A DNA stretch of 64,000 nt from Tahibacter soli (GTDB lineage Bacteria; Pseudomonadota; Gammaproteobacteria; Xanthomonadales; Rhodanobacteraceae): the NCBI RefSeq assembly GCF_025717065.2, contig NZ_JAOVZO020000023.1, positions 532,061-596,060 on the forward strand. The letters are read 5' to 3'. Below the pieces are notes generated by a model. That model made no database searches. It had not been told where the DNA came from and saw only the letters and a program-made list of their open reading frames with translations. Each line of letters begins with the position of its first letter. The first letter of the stretch is position 1. Made by a program: the position numbers and the translations under genes. This document shows positions 19,251 to 30,200 of the stretch, one piece after another.

Positions 19251-19267
19251 TTCGCCGCAACCGGCAG

Positions 19268-19293
19268 CGCCGTTGAAGCAATGACGGCGTTTT
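19268..19293 (+). terminator. Probable intrinsic terminator after the first kinase gene
   Basis: CGCCGT and ACGGCG pair around a ten-base loop and are followed by a run of four T, 18 bases after the kinase stop codon. Confidence 0.5.
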
Positions 19294-19458
19294 CGCGTTC
19301 GCCGTGATCGGCCGGCGCGCCCGATTGCGCTAGTCGGAGTGTCGCGGTCGCGGGGCTGGCGCGATCGATGCGAGTGCGCCGACCGGGCGGCTCGCGTTTC
19401 TTCTCCGTGGCACCTTTGATGCATGCACGGTCGCTCTTTCTCAGGGGGAAAGATTCCG

Positions 19459-22400
19459 ATGAAACGCTTTTTCGCAGCACTGTTGTTGGGGCTGTCGTCC
19501 GCTATCGCGGCCGGCGCGACGTGGGCGTCCGAGCACGACTCGGCCCGGCCGGTTTCGACATCGGCGGGCAACCCGACGGAGGCGCGCATGCGCCTGGCCG
19601 GCACGTCGAACGTCGATCTGCGCAATCTGTCCGGGGGAACGCCGGTCAGGCGCGATGCCTTCAGAGCCGCCGCTCCGGAGTTCGCGCCGCGCGAGCTGCC
19701 CGGCGCGACCGGCGCCGCGTCCGAAAACGCAGCACCGGTCGTCGGCGCGGCGGCGCCCGCGCCGATCGCGAATTTCGACGGCCTGGACTTCGCGACCTTC
19801 GGTGCGACCTATCCGCCGGACGCCAACGGCGACGTCGGTCCGGTCTATTTCATCCAGGCCATCAATTCGTCGGTCGGCATCTTCCGCAAGTCGGACGGCC
19901 TTCGCGTCGCGGCGTTCACGCTCGATACGTTCATGAGCCAGGGTGCCTTCGGCAATCCGTGCGACACGAACAATCGCGGCGACGCGGTCGTGCTCTACGA
20001 CACATTCGAGGACCGCTGGGTCATCGCCGACATCGCGCTCACGGTCGACGGCTCGGGCAACGTCATCAATCCGCCGGGCGCATTCCAGTGTTTCGCGGTC
20101 TCCAAGACCGGCGATCCGGTCTCGGGCGGCTGGAACTACTACGCGATTCCGATCGCGGGCGGCGTCAACGACTCTCCGAAACTCGGCATCTGGCCGGACG
20201 GCATCTACGTGTCGGGCAATCTGCTCAACCTTCAGGCCCCGAACGCGTTCGTCGCGCCGCGCGTTTATGCGCTGAACAAGGCGCAGATGTACGCCGGACT
20301 GCCGACGGTGCAGATCGTCTCGTTCGATGCGCCGTCGGCGGACTTCTCGCTGCTGCCGGGCAACGCGCGGCTGCAGACCGGCACGCCGCCGGCCGGCACG
20401 CCCAATTACTTCGTGTCCACATGGCAATTTCTGAACGGTCTGACCGTGTATAAATTCCACGTGGATTGGGATCACATCTCGCTGTCGACCTTCACCGGCC
20501 CCGACGTGCCGCTCGCGGCCACGAGCTGGCCGAATGCGAGCGTCGCCGGCGCGCCGTCGCTCGGCGGGAATTCGCTCGACGTCGTGCAGATCCGCGCGAT
20601 GCCGCAGGTGCAGTACACGAACCTCGGCGGCGTCGAATCGCTGTGGGCGACGCACACCGTCCGGCGCGCCAACACGACCGGCTTCGCCGCGCCGCGCTGG
20701 TACCAGGTGAACGTCACCGGCGGCACGGTGGCAGCGAACCTGCCGCAGGCGACGACGTGGGATCCGGACGGCGCGAACGTGATGCACCGTTTCATTCCGA
20801 GCCTCGCCGTCAATCGCGCGGGCGACATGGCACTCGGCTACACCACGTCGAGCAGCACGACCAAGCCGGCGCTCAAGTACGCCGGGCGGCTCGCCGGCGA
20901 CCCGGTCAATACGTTCAGCCAGACCGAGCAGCTCTTGATTCAGGGGGCCGGCACGCAAACCGGCAGTTGCGCGGGCAGCACCTGCGCGCGCTGGGGCGAA
21001 TACAGCGCGATGACGCTCGATCCGGACGGCTGCACGTTCTGGATGACCGGCGAGTACTACGCCGCGGACGGACTCAACTACCAGACGCGGATCGGATCGT
21101 TCTCGTATCCGTCGTGCACGCCGGTCGGCGCGGGCGGAACCGTGTCCGGCGTCGTGACGGCCGCCGTCGGCGGCGCGCCGCTGAACGGCGCGACCGTGTC
21201 GCTCGGCAGCCGCACCACGACGACCGACGCGACCGGCACGTATACGTTCACGGCGATTCCGGCCGGCACGTATCCGAGCATCAGCGCGCGCTTTCCCGGC
21301 TGCATCACGGGCACGGCGAACAACATCCCGGTCGGTGATTCCATTACCACAACGCAGAATTTTGCACTCGGTGCGGCGGCGCAGACAGCGTGCCTGACCG
21401 ACACGACGCAATCGGACTTCCAGGCTGGCCTGCCGACGAACGTCGACCTCGTCACGAGCCCCGCCGACGTCATTCTCGCCGGCGGCCCGAACGTCGATCA
21501 GCAGAACGCATCGCTGGGCACGAGCGGCGTCGGCATCACCACGACGACCTGGGGCGGGCAGACGTTCACGCCATCGGTCACCGGGCTGATCACGCGGGTC
21601 GACGTCAACCTGTTCTGCAGCGGCTGCACCGGCACGATACCGAACTTGACCTTGAGCATCCGCGCCGCCAGCAGCGGCCTGCCGACAGGCGCGGATCTGG
21701 CGTCCGGAACGATCGCCGGATTCAACAGCGGCGCGAGCGCGTACTACACCGCGAACCTCGTTACGCCGATCGTGCTCAATGCCGGCACGCAGTACGCGTT
21801 CGTCGTGCGTCCGACGGCCAACCCGTCGCCGGGTACTTATGCGCTGACACGCAGCGGCACGTCGACCGCGGGCGCCGACGTCTATGTCGGCGGCTCGCGC
21901 GTCGCCGGCGCGACGAGCGGCACGGTCTGGTCGATACCGCTGACCGGCGGCATACAGACCGATACGGGGTTCAAGGTATACATGGATACCGGCTATCGCG
22001 CGGCGGGCGACCTGATCTCGTCGGTCAAGGACGCCAACCCCGAGCCGGGCCACGCGCCGAACTGGCCGACGCTGTCGTGGAACGCGACGGTACCGGCGAA
22101 TACGAGCCTGCGATTCCAGGTGGCCGCGAGCAACGCGTTCACGGGGCCGTTCAACTTCGTCGGGCCGGACGGCACCGCCGCGACGTTCTTCACGACGAGC
22201 GGCGCGTCGCTGAGCCAGTTCGACGGCAATCGCTACCTGCGCTATCGCGCGTACCTCGCGACGACCGACAGCGCCGCATCGCCGACGCTCAACGACGTCA
22301 CGGTGTGCCACACGAATCCCTGCATCCCGCCGCCGACGCCGACGGTCACGCCGGGCGGGCCGACGACGTTCTGCGCCGGCGGCAGCGTCTCGCTGACGTC

Positions 22401-24012
22401 GTCGAGCGCGAGCGGCAACCAGTGGAGTCTCAACGGCAATCCGATCGGCGGCGCGACGCTGCAGTCGTTCGTCGCCACCGCGTCGGGCGACTACACGACG
22501 ACTACGACGAACGAATTCCAGTGTTCGAGCGCCTCGTCGGCGATCACGACGGTGACCGTCAACCCGCTGCCGCCCACGCCGACGGTCACGCCCGGCGGCC
22601 CGACGACGTTCTACGCCGGCGGCAGCGTCACGCTGACGTCGTCGAGCCCGAGCGGCAACCAGTGGTACCTCAACGGCAATCCGATCGGCGGCGCGACCGG
22701 CCAGCAGTACGTCGCGACGGCGAGCGGCAACTACAGCGTCGCGGTCGCGAGTTCGGGCTGTTCGAGCGCGTCGTCGCCGGTCGCGGTCACCGCGATGGCG
22801 CCGCCGGATCTTTCGATCACCGTGACCAACGGTGTGACCCAGGTGAACCCGGGCGGCGTCACGACCTATACGGTCACGGCGTCCAACAACGGGCCGAGTC
22901 CCGCGCCAGGCTCGACGGTGGCCGATACGTTCCCGGCGGCGCTGACCTGCACCTGGACCTGCGTCGGCACGGGAGGCGGCACCTGCACGGCCTCAGGCTC
23001 GGGGAACATCAACGACACCGTCAATCTGCCGGTTAGCGGCAGTGTCACTTATACGGCAAGTTGTACGATCGCCGCTTCGGCGTCGGGCACGATCAGCAAC
23101 ACGGCGACGGTGAGCGCGCCGCCCGGCGCGACCGATCCGGTGCCCGGCAACAACGCGGCGACCGACATGGACAGTCTGATCACCGTGGCCGACGTGTCGA
23201 TCGCGATGACCGACAACCGCCAGTTCGTGCAGATCGGCAACACGCTGAACTACGTGATCGGCGTCGCGAATGCCGGACCGAGCAACGCAACGGTGACGGT
23301 GACCGATGCGTTGCCCGCGCAGCTGGGCAGCGGCAGCTGGACCTGCGTACCGACCGGCGGGGCCTCGTGCGCCGGCGGCAGCGGCAACACGCTGAGCGAT
23401 GTCGCCACGCTGCCGGCAGGCAGCCAGGCGTCTTACCTCTACTCGGCGACGGTGCTGGGGAGCGGGCCGAACGAAGAGATCGCTAACACGGCAACGGTCG
23501 GGTTGCTGGTCGGAACCGATCCGGCGCCAGGCAACAATTCGGCCACCGATACCGACGCCGTCGTGATCTTCCGCAACGGTTTCGAGGGCTCGTCGTCGCT
23601 GCAGGCGAAGGTCGCGGGCGAAGGCGGCGACATCGTGGCGGCCGCGCTGCGCGTGGATGCGCGGTTGCTCGGTGCGCTGAATATCGCGCCGCGCTTCATT
23701 GCCAGCGGTCGGACGGCCGACGGCGGCGTCCTGTTCACGCTGGAACTGGCGCGCCTGGGCAAAGACGTCGCGCTGCGCACGTCGACCACCGATCGCAGCG
23801 GCGCGAACGAACGCTCGACGTGGCGTCCGGTGAATCTCGGCCGGCACCTGCTGTCGTTCGCGTGGCAGCCGGCGGCCGACGGAAACGGCGCGTTCCTCAC
23901 GATCAACGGCGACGCGGCGTTCCTCCTCGACACCGGCGTGCCGGGTTCGCTGGCCGACCTGTGGATCGCGACGGAAAACGACGTGCCGTGGCTGGTGCTG
24001 CCGGCGCGCTGA
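19459..24012 (+). CDS. Large secreted protein with carboxypeptidase-regulatory, PKD-like and DUF11 repeats
   Basis: A 1517-residue protein. The ATG has AGGGGGA upstream and opens a signal peptide (MKRFFAALLLGLSSAIAAGA). Residues about 100-550 form an unrecognised domain containing YPPDANGDVGPVYFIQAIN. A carboxypeptidase-regulatory-like fold follows near 560 (VSGVVTAAVGGAPLNGATV). At about 957-1112 sit two near-identical modules starting TPTVTPGGPTTF. Two DUF11 adhesin-like repeats occupy 1116-1370. The motif VIFRNGFE sits near 1370 and is followed by a further domain of about 140 residues. The likely role is a surface or matrix protein. Its position next to the sigma/kinase pair suggests, but does not prove, that it is a target of that regulator. 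Confidence 0.85.
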   Translation: MKRFFAALLLGLSSAIAAGATWASEHDSARPVSTSAGNPTEARMRLAGTSNVDLRNLSGGTPVRRDAFRAAAPEFAPRELPGATGAASENAAPVVGAAAPAPIANFDGLDFATFGATYPPDANGDVGPVYFIQAINSSVGIFRKSDGLRVAAFTLDTFMSQGAFGNPCDTNNRGDAVVLYDTFEDRWVIADIALTVDGSGNVINPPGAFQCFAVSKTGDPVSGGWNYYAIPIAGGVNDSPKLGIWPDGIYVSGNLLNLQAPNAFVAPRVYALNKAQMYAGLPTVQIVSFDAPSADFSLLPGNARLQTGTPPAGTPNYFVSTWQFLNGLTVYKFHVDWDHISLSTFTGPDVPLAATSWPNASVAGAPSLGGNSLDVVQIRAMPQVQYTNLGGVESLWATHTVRRANTTGFAAPRWYQVNVTGGTVAANLPQATTWDPDGANVMHRFIPSLAVNRAGDMALGYTTSSSTTKPALKYAGRLAGDPVNTFSQTEQLLIQGAGTQTGSCAGSTCARWGEYSAMTLDPDGCTFWMTGEYYAADGLNYQTRIGSFSYPSCTPVGAGGTVSGVVTAAVGGAPLNGATVSLGSRTTTTDATGTYTFTAIPAGTYPSISARFPGCITGTANNIPVGDSITTTQNFALGAAAQTACLTDTTQSDFQAGLPTNVDLVTSPADVILAGGPNVDQQNASLGTSGVGITTTTWGGQTFTPSVTGLITRVDVNLFCSGCTGTIPNLTLSIRAASSGLPTGADLASGTIAGFNSGASAYYTANLVTPIVLNAGTQYAFVVRPTANPSPGTYALTRSGTSTAGADVYVGGSRVAGATSGTVWSIPLTGGIQTDTGFKVYMDTGYRAAGDLISSVKDANPEPGHAPNWPTLSWNATVPANTSLRFQVAASNAFTGPFNFVGPDGTAATFFTTSGASLSQFDGNRYLRYRAYLATTDSAASPTLNDVTVCHTNPCIPPPTPTVTPGGPTTFCAGGSVSLTSSSASGNQWSLNGNPIGGATLQSFVATASGDYTTTTTNEFQCSSASSAITTVTVNPLPPTPTVTPGGPTTFYAGGSVTLTSSSPSGNQWYLNGNPIGGATGQQYVATASGNYSVAVASSGCSSASSPVAVTAMAPPDLSITVTNGVTQVNPGGVTTYTVTASNNGPSPAPGSTVADTFPAALTCTWTCVGTGGGTCTASGSGNINDTVNLPVSGSVTYTASCTIAASASGTISNTATVSAPPGATDPVPGNNAATDMDSLITVADVSIAMTDNRQFVQIGNTLNYVIGVANAGPSNATVTVTDALPAQLGSGSWTCVPTGGASCAGGSGNTLSDVATLPAGSQASYLYSATVLGSGPNEEIANTATVGLLVGTDPAPGNNSATDTDAVVIFRNGFEGSSSLQAKVAGEGGDIVAAALRVDARLLGALNIAPRFIASGRTADGGVLFTLELARLGKDVALRTSTTDRSGANERSTWRPVNLGRHLLSFAWQPAADGNGAFLTINGDAAFLLDTGVPGSLADLWIATENDVPWLVLPAR

Positions 24013-24030
24013 GCGTCGCTGTGCATTGAA

Positions 24031-24062
24031 CCATCGGGTCCGGCGCGTGCCGGGCCCGATGG
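24031..24062 (+). terminator. Strong GC-rich hairpin after the DUF11 protein gene
   Basis: CCATCGGGTCCGGC pairs with GCCGGGCCCGATGG across a GCGT loop, with one G-T pair. No T tract follows, so termination may be Rho-assisted. The rest of the 227-bp gap to the next gene is more AT-rich around 24085-24130 and may hold its promoter. Confidence 0.5.
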
Positions 24063-24239
24063 ATCGGCGGCGCGCTCCGATAACCAAAATCGATACTTCT
24101 ATAAATTTCGGGAATCTGGCGGACATCTCCATAAATCGTCGTACTGGGTATCGATCGCCGTGCCGCGAACGCTTGTCGGCCGGGATCGCGCGACGCGTCG
24201 GACGCGCCGCGGCCGAGCCACGACACCAGGAGATCGACA

Positions 24240-27200
24240 ATGGAAACCCGTTCCACGCCCGCCGCGCAGCGCGACACGGCAGCGGGCATTGATGTCTTGC
24301 AGCCCGCCGGTTCGCGGCGGGCTCGCATCCTCGGCCACGCAGCGACCGGCAGAATTCTGCTGACGCTCGCGATGGCGGCGACGACTTTCATGAGCGGCAT
24401 GCCGTCGAGCGCACAGGCGCAGGCTGCGGCGGCGACCGCATCGGCGCGCGACCGCGGCGAGGCGGTCACGTTCGAACGCCGCAAGCTGCCGTACAAGCGC
24501 CCCGTCAAGCGCAAGTTTCCGGACTTCCCGGGCGGCGACCTTCTGCCGGCCGAGGAGGTGGGCTATCTGGCCGGCGCGGGCGGCGTCGGCAGTACCGGCC
24601 AGGCCACCTACAGCATTCCGATCGCGGTTCCTGCCGGTGTGCGCGGGATGCAGCCGGCGCTGAGCCTCAACTACGACAGCGATGCGGGCGACGGCGTGCT
24701 CGGCATCGGCTGGGGGCTGAGCGGCAGCTCGATCATCCGGCGGTGCCACAAGAGCCTGCGCACGGACGGCGTCGTCGACGGCATTTCCTACGCGGACGAC
24801 GACGCGATCTGCATGGACGGCAAAAGACTCGTCCGGATCGGCGCGTCGCCGGAGGGCTGGGGCGAGTACCGCAGCGAAGCGTCGCCGTTCGATCGCATTC
24901 TGCGCGTGGGCGATTCGTGGAAAGTGTTCGGCAAGGACGGACGCATCTCCTGGTACAAGGCGCAGGCGCTGCCGCGGATGAGGATCGCGGACCCGAATCT
25001 CGATCAGGATCCGGGAAACGACAGCCCGAAAATGGTGCCGTGGCGGGTCGGCGAAGTCGCGGACGGCACGGCGGTCCTGATGTGGACACTTGAAAAAGTG
25101 GAGGACCGGTTCGGCAACTGGATCTCCTACGTGTACGACGGTATCGTGCTCAAGGAAATCCGCTACGGGTTCAATGCCGACAACACGACGTACAGCCGAA
25201 AGATCGTATTCGACTACACCGGGCGCCCCGATGTCGGACCCGTTTCGTACGTCAACGGTGTGCGCATCGCACAGCCGCAGCTTCTGCGGGCCATCAAGAT
25301 CTATGCGCCGGCAGTTCCCGGCGGCACCAGCCTGCAGTTGACGTCGCAGTACCTCATGCTTCACGACACGTCGGCCAAGTCGGGCCGCTCGCAGCTGGTG
25401 ATGGTGAAACAGTGCGACGGGTCGAGCGAGATCGTTCCTCGCTGCGGCTGGGAAAGAACGTTCGTCTGGAAGCAGGCCGCCGCGCCGGTCGTCACGGGCG
25501 GGCCGATGAGCGATGTCCAGACCTATGCCGACTCCAGCGACTACGGTCACGGGCCGGTCATTCTGGACGCCAACGGCGACGGCCGTCAGGACGTGCTGTA
25601 CCAGGAAACGGCGCTCGCCGACGGCTGGAAGCTCCTGCTGGCGGGCGAGCCGGCGGGCATCCCCGTCGGCGGCGACACGTTCGACATCGACGGACAGACG
25701 CTGCGCGCCAATGCGTCGCGCTTCCGGATCGCCGATATCAACAACGACGGCCGCGACGACCTGATCGTCGGCGGCCTCGCCAACGAAAACACCGATCCGA
25801 AGTTCAAGTATTTCTGTCTCACGTGGGTGAGCGGTCCGGGACAGGATCATTTCGAGAAGTGCCTGGCGCCCGAGACGAAGCTCGAGTATTCGAACCTCGG
25901 CGCGGAGGAGGCGTTCAGCGCTCCGTTGTGGAATTTTGGCGATTTCAACGGCGACGGACGCGTCGACCTGATCGAGAACGACCGCGTTCGACTCAACCTC
26001 GGCGCAGTCGGGGCACAGGCGCAGCTTCAACCGAGCGACGAGCCCGCCGACATCGCCGGGCCGCCGTTCCCGTTCCCGTGGAAGGTGTACAACCGCGGCG
26101 CCGGCGTTTCCGATCTCGACGGAGACGGCCGCGCCGAGCTCATGCTGGCATCGCCCGTCGGCGTGACACCGGGCACGCCCGGCGACGATCAGTACCTGTG
26201 GGACCAGGGCGAGTTCACGATGCGCAGCCGCGGGCTCGACGCGACCGGGGCGGTCGAGGAGGCTCTGGTACCCGGCCTCGGCAACGACAGCCTGATGTGG
26301 GCCAAGAAAGGGCTGCACAATTTTCCGACCTGGGCCGACAGCTGGGTGTGGGAAGCCGAGCGCGATCCCTATCAGGCATGGATGCTCGATATCAACGGCG
26401 ACGGTCTGAAAGATCGCCTGCTGATCCGGCAGGTGTTGAACGAAAACTGGCATCCGTCGGCCGACGCGCCCGGCGTGTACGCCAACAACGCCTTCTATGA
26501 AATCGCCTACAAGGGCGAGGACGAGAAAGGCGGCTTCGGGTCCTTCGTGCAATTCAATACGGGGCGCGGCTTTACGCCGGCCAGGCGGACGAAGACCCAG
26601 TTCCGACCCCTTGAGATGTTCGCCAAATGGAGCCTCGATCAGGCCTATCTCGACTGGCGCTCGGAGCTGTTCGGCAGCGCCGTGGACGTGGTCGATCTCA
26701 ACGGCGACGGACGCGACGACGTCGTCGTCAAGAGCATGCATACGCTCGACTTCGGCACGGCCCCGCAGGTGCTGGCCAACCATCCCGGCGGTTCGCAGAA
26801 CCCGGACAACTGCGTTCCGGCGGACCTGCATTCGAACCAGTGCAGTTTCCGGCCGATGGTGCGCGCGTACCTCTCGACCGGCGACGATTTCAAACTGATC
26901 GAAGACTTGTTCGATCCCGGCAGCCCCGGCATCGATCCCACGATGGACACGCCGTACGGATTCGGCCACACGCGGCCCGTCGAGATCGACGGCGACGGCG
27001 CGCCGGAATACCTGCGCTCGGTGAACAAGCGGATCTCGAGAGTCGATCTCGACCTGGGGCCGCCCGAGGTCATCGCCGAAGTTCGCGACGAAGGCTCGGA
27101 CGTTCCGCGGGAAGTGTTCACCTACCACGACGTGTCGTTCCCGCGCACGGGCGACGGTTGCGCCTATCCGATCGAATGCCCGGGCCGGCTGCTTTCGCGG

Positions 27201-30200
27201 GTCGACGAGCATCACGTCGACGTCGGTCGCGACAGGAACGGCAAGCCGATGTACCGCCGCAACAAGTACAGTTATTGGCGTCCGCGCTCGGACCTGCGCG
27301 GGCGGGGCATGCTCGGTTTCGACAGTACCGAGACGATCGATCTCGACACGGGCGTCCGGACGACGTCGACGTACGAGCTGAACACCGTGCAGGTCGCGGA
27401 GTTTTTCCCCTACGCCGGCACGGCGACGAACGTGACGACGGACGTGCCGATCGTCCAGGCGCCCGACGACGGCAAGCCGAACCTTTCCGCCGGCGTCGTC
27501 AAGGTGTGGCGGACGACGGTCGACAACCTGCCGGGCATCAAGCTGCTCAATCCCGATGCGAACAACAACCCGCGCAGCTACTTCGGCTACGTGTCGCTGA
27601 GCGCCGGCGAGACGCGCGAAAAGCCGATGCAGCTGAACCTCGTGAACGGCGTTCCCAAGCTCGTCGAGATCGGCAATCTGCCGGGCGACATTCTCAACTA
27701 CACGACGACGACGACCGCCTACGACGATTGGGGCAACGCGACTTCGTCGGAAGTCGACGTGCTCAACGGCGAAAAACGCGTCACCACGACGACGTATCTC
27801 AACGACACGGCGACGTGGCTGCTGGGCCTGCCGGACGTCGTGACGACCACGTCGCTCGGCCAGCAGCGCGTCGTCGACCACGGCTATACGGACCAGGGAC
27901 ACCTGCAGACCATCCAGGTACAGCCGAACGATCCGGACCCCAGCGTGCGCAGCACGACGACCCGCATCGCCGATACGCGCGGTCTCTTGATCCAGCTTGC
28001 TGAAGAGGCGCCCGGCGTTCCGGTTCGCGTCGACAACCTGTACTACGACGCCGACGACGTTTTTCCGGCGCAGCGCATGAACGCGCTGGAGCACACGAAC
28101 ACCGTCCTGCGGCATCCGGGCCTGGGCGTGACGGTGCTCACCGAGGATCTGCTCGGCAACGTCGCGACGGCCAAGTACGACACGTTCGGACGCCTGCGAT
28201 CGACCGACGGGCCGACCGCGATGGACGTCCAGAACGTGAGCTACGCGGAGTGGCTTTCCGCCGACGGGCAGATTCGCGGGCTGAAGGTGCGGACGCAGAT
28301 GACCGACGGCGCCGACCGCACGATCCACAGCGACGAACTCGGGCGCGACGTGCTCGCCGTCCACCAGGGCTTCGACGGAAGCGCGCTGCACGCCGACCGC
28401 CACTACAACCTGCTCGGGCAGTTGGTCGACGTCTCGCGTCCGGGCAAAGGCGCTCCGTCGGGTTTCCGAACGCGCATGTCGTATGACACCGTGGGCCGGC
28501 CGCTCAAGACGGTCGACCCCAACGAGGCGGACGTCCACTACGAATACGAGCCCTTCCTCACGCATGTCTACTCGCCTCGCGAGCCGGGCGACGACCCCGG
28601 CATGCTGGGAACGCTTCCCTATCACCACAAACGCACAATGCACGCCGACTGGATGGGGCGCATCGACTGGACCGAGGAGCAGGGCGTCGTCGACCAGCAG
28701 CCGGTCACGCTGCATTCGCGCTTCGCCTACGGTCCGTTCGACCTCCTGACGTCGGCGGTCGATCCGCAGAGCAACGCGATATCGATCCGCTACGACGTGC
28801 TGGGCCGCAAGATCCGCATCACGGATCCGGATGCCGGCGTGAGGGAGTTCGGCTACAACGGGCTGCACGAAACGATCAGCGAGACGACACCGCTCGGCGT
28901 GACGATCGCCCGCAACTACGATGCGATCGGCCGCCCGACGGCCCGCACCGACTCGCAAGGCACCACGGTCTATGCGTGGGATCTGACGCCCACGGGACTG
29001 GGCCGGCTGGGCGCCACGGCGAGTCCCTTCGTGGACCAGGGGCCCAACGGCGTCCCCAACGGCGTTGCGGACGTCCCGCGGATAACGACGGAGCACACCT
29101 ACAACGCGCTCGGCCAGCCCGAGCTCTCGGTGTTGAAATTCAGCGCCGCGGACAACGGCGCGACGGAAGAGATCTACACGACGACCAAAGGCTACGACAG
29201 CTTCGGCCGCCCGGAGAGCATCGGCTATCCGTCGAACGCGGCGCCGCTGGCGTTGACGCTGACCTACAACGCCCACGGATACCCGCAGTCCGTCGCGCGC
29301 AGCAAGCCGGGCGGCGGCTCCCAGCTCGTCTGGGAGACGCTGGCGCGCAACGCCGATCTGGCCCTGGTCGATGCGAAGTTCGGCAACGACGTCCTCGCGC
29401 ACTGGTCGCGCGATCCGGTCACCGGGCTGGTCGAGAAGATCAGCGCGCGGCCCGTGTTGTCGGTCGATCCGGCGCCGTCGTTCGAAGTCGGCTACGGCTA
29501 CGATTCGGCCTACAACGTGAAGTCGCGCCGATGGTCCGGCACCGCGTTCGGCAATCGCAGCATCGTGGAGGAATTCACTTATGACATCCTCGACCGGCTG
29601 AGCACCTGGAAGCTCGACGGCGCCGACGCCGTGCGCAACGGCGAATACGTCTACGACTACGACATGCTCGGCAACATGACCGGCATCGCCCGGAACGGCG
29701 CGGCGATCTACGCGGCGAGCTATGGCGTCAACGGCAAGCCGAATGCGCTCAGGTCGTATGCCGACCTGCCGGGCAACGGCCAGCCGGGGCTGCCGGTTTT
29801 CCCGATCTACGACGCCGCCGGGCGGCAGTCGATACCGCTGCGGCGCACGGTCACCTACACCGATCAGGATCTGCCGCGACAGGTGATCAAGGACGGCGCG
29901 ACGCACGACTTCCGCTATGTGCCGGCGGGCCCGCGCGTCGAGAAGAAGAGTTCGGACGGCCGGCGCACCGTGTACATGGGCGGCCTGTATGAAAAGCGCG
30001 TCGCCGGCAACACCGTCGAGCACGTCTATCTGCTGCCCGGCGCGGACGGGATCGCCGCGCAGGTGACGCGAACCTGCACGGGCAGCAACTGCACCGAGGA
30101 CATCCGCTATGTCGTGCGCGACCAGCTGGGCTCTTCGAGCGCGGCATTCGACGAGAACGGTCTGGTCGAGGCCCAGGTGTTCGATCCGTGGGGCGAACGC

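Noticed and set aside
16503..19625. A 1040-codon frame antisense to the first kinase gene, plus similar long frames at 7903-12105, 19441-22311 and 40559-43351 (minus) and 930-3008 and 5865-8546 (plus)
   Set aside because: All lie opposite or out of phase with genes that have clear families, and their composition is the usual shadow pattern.
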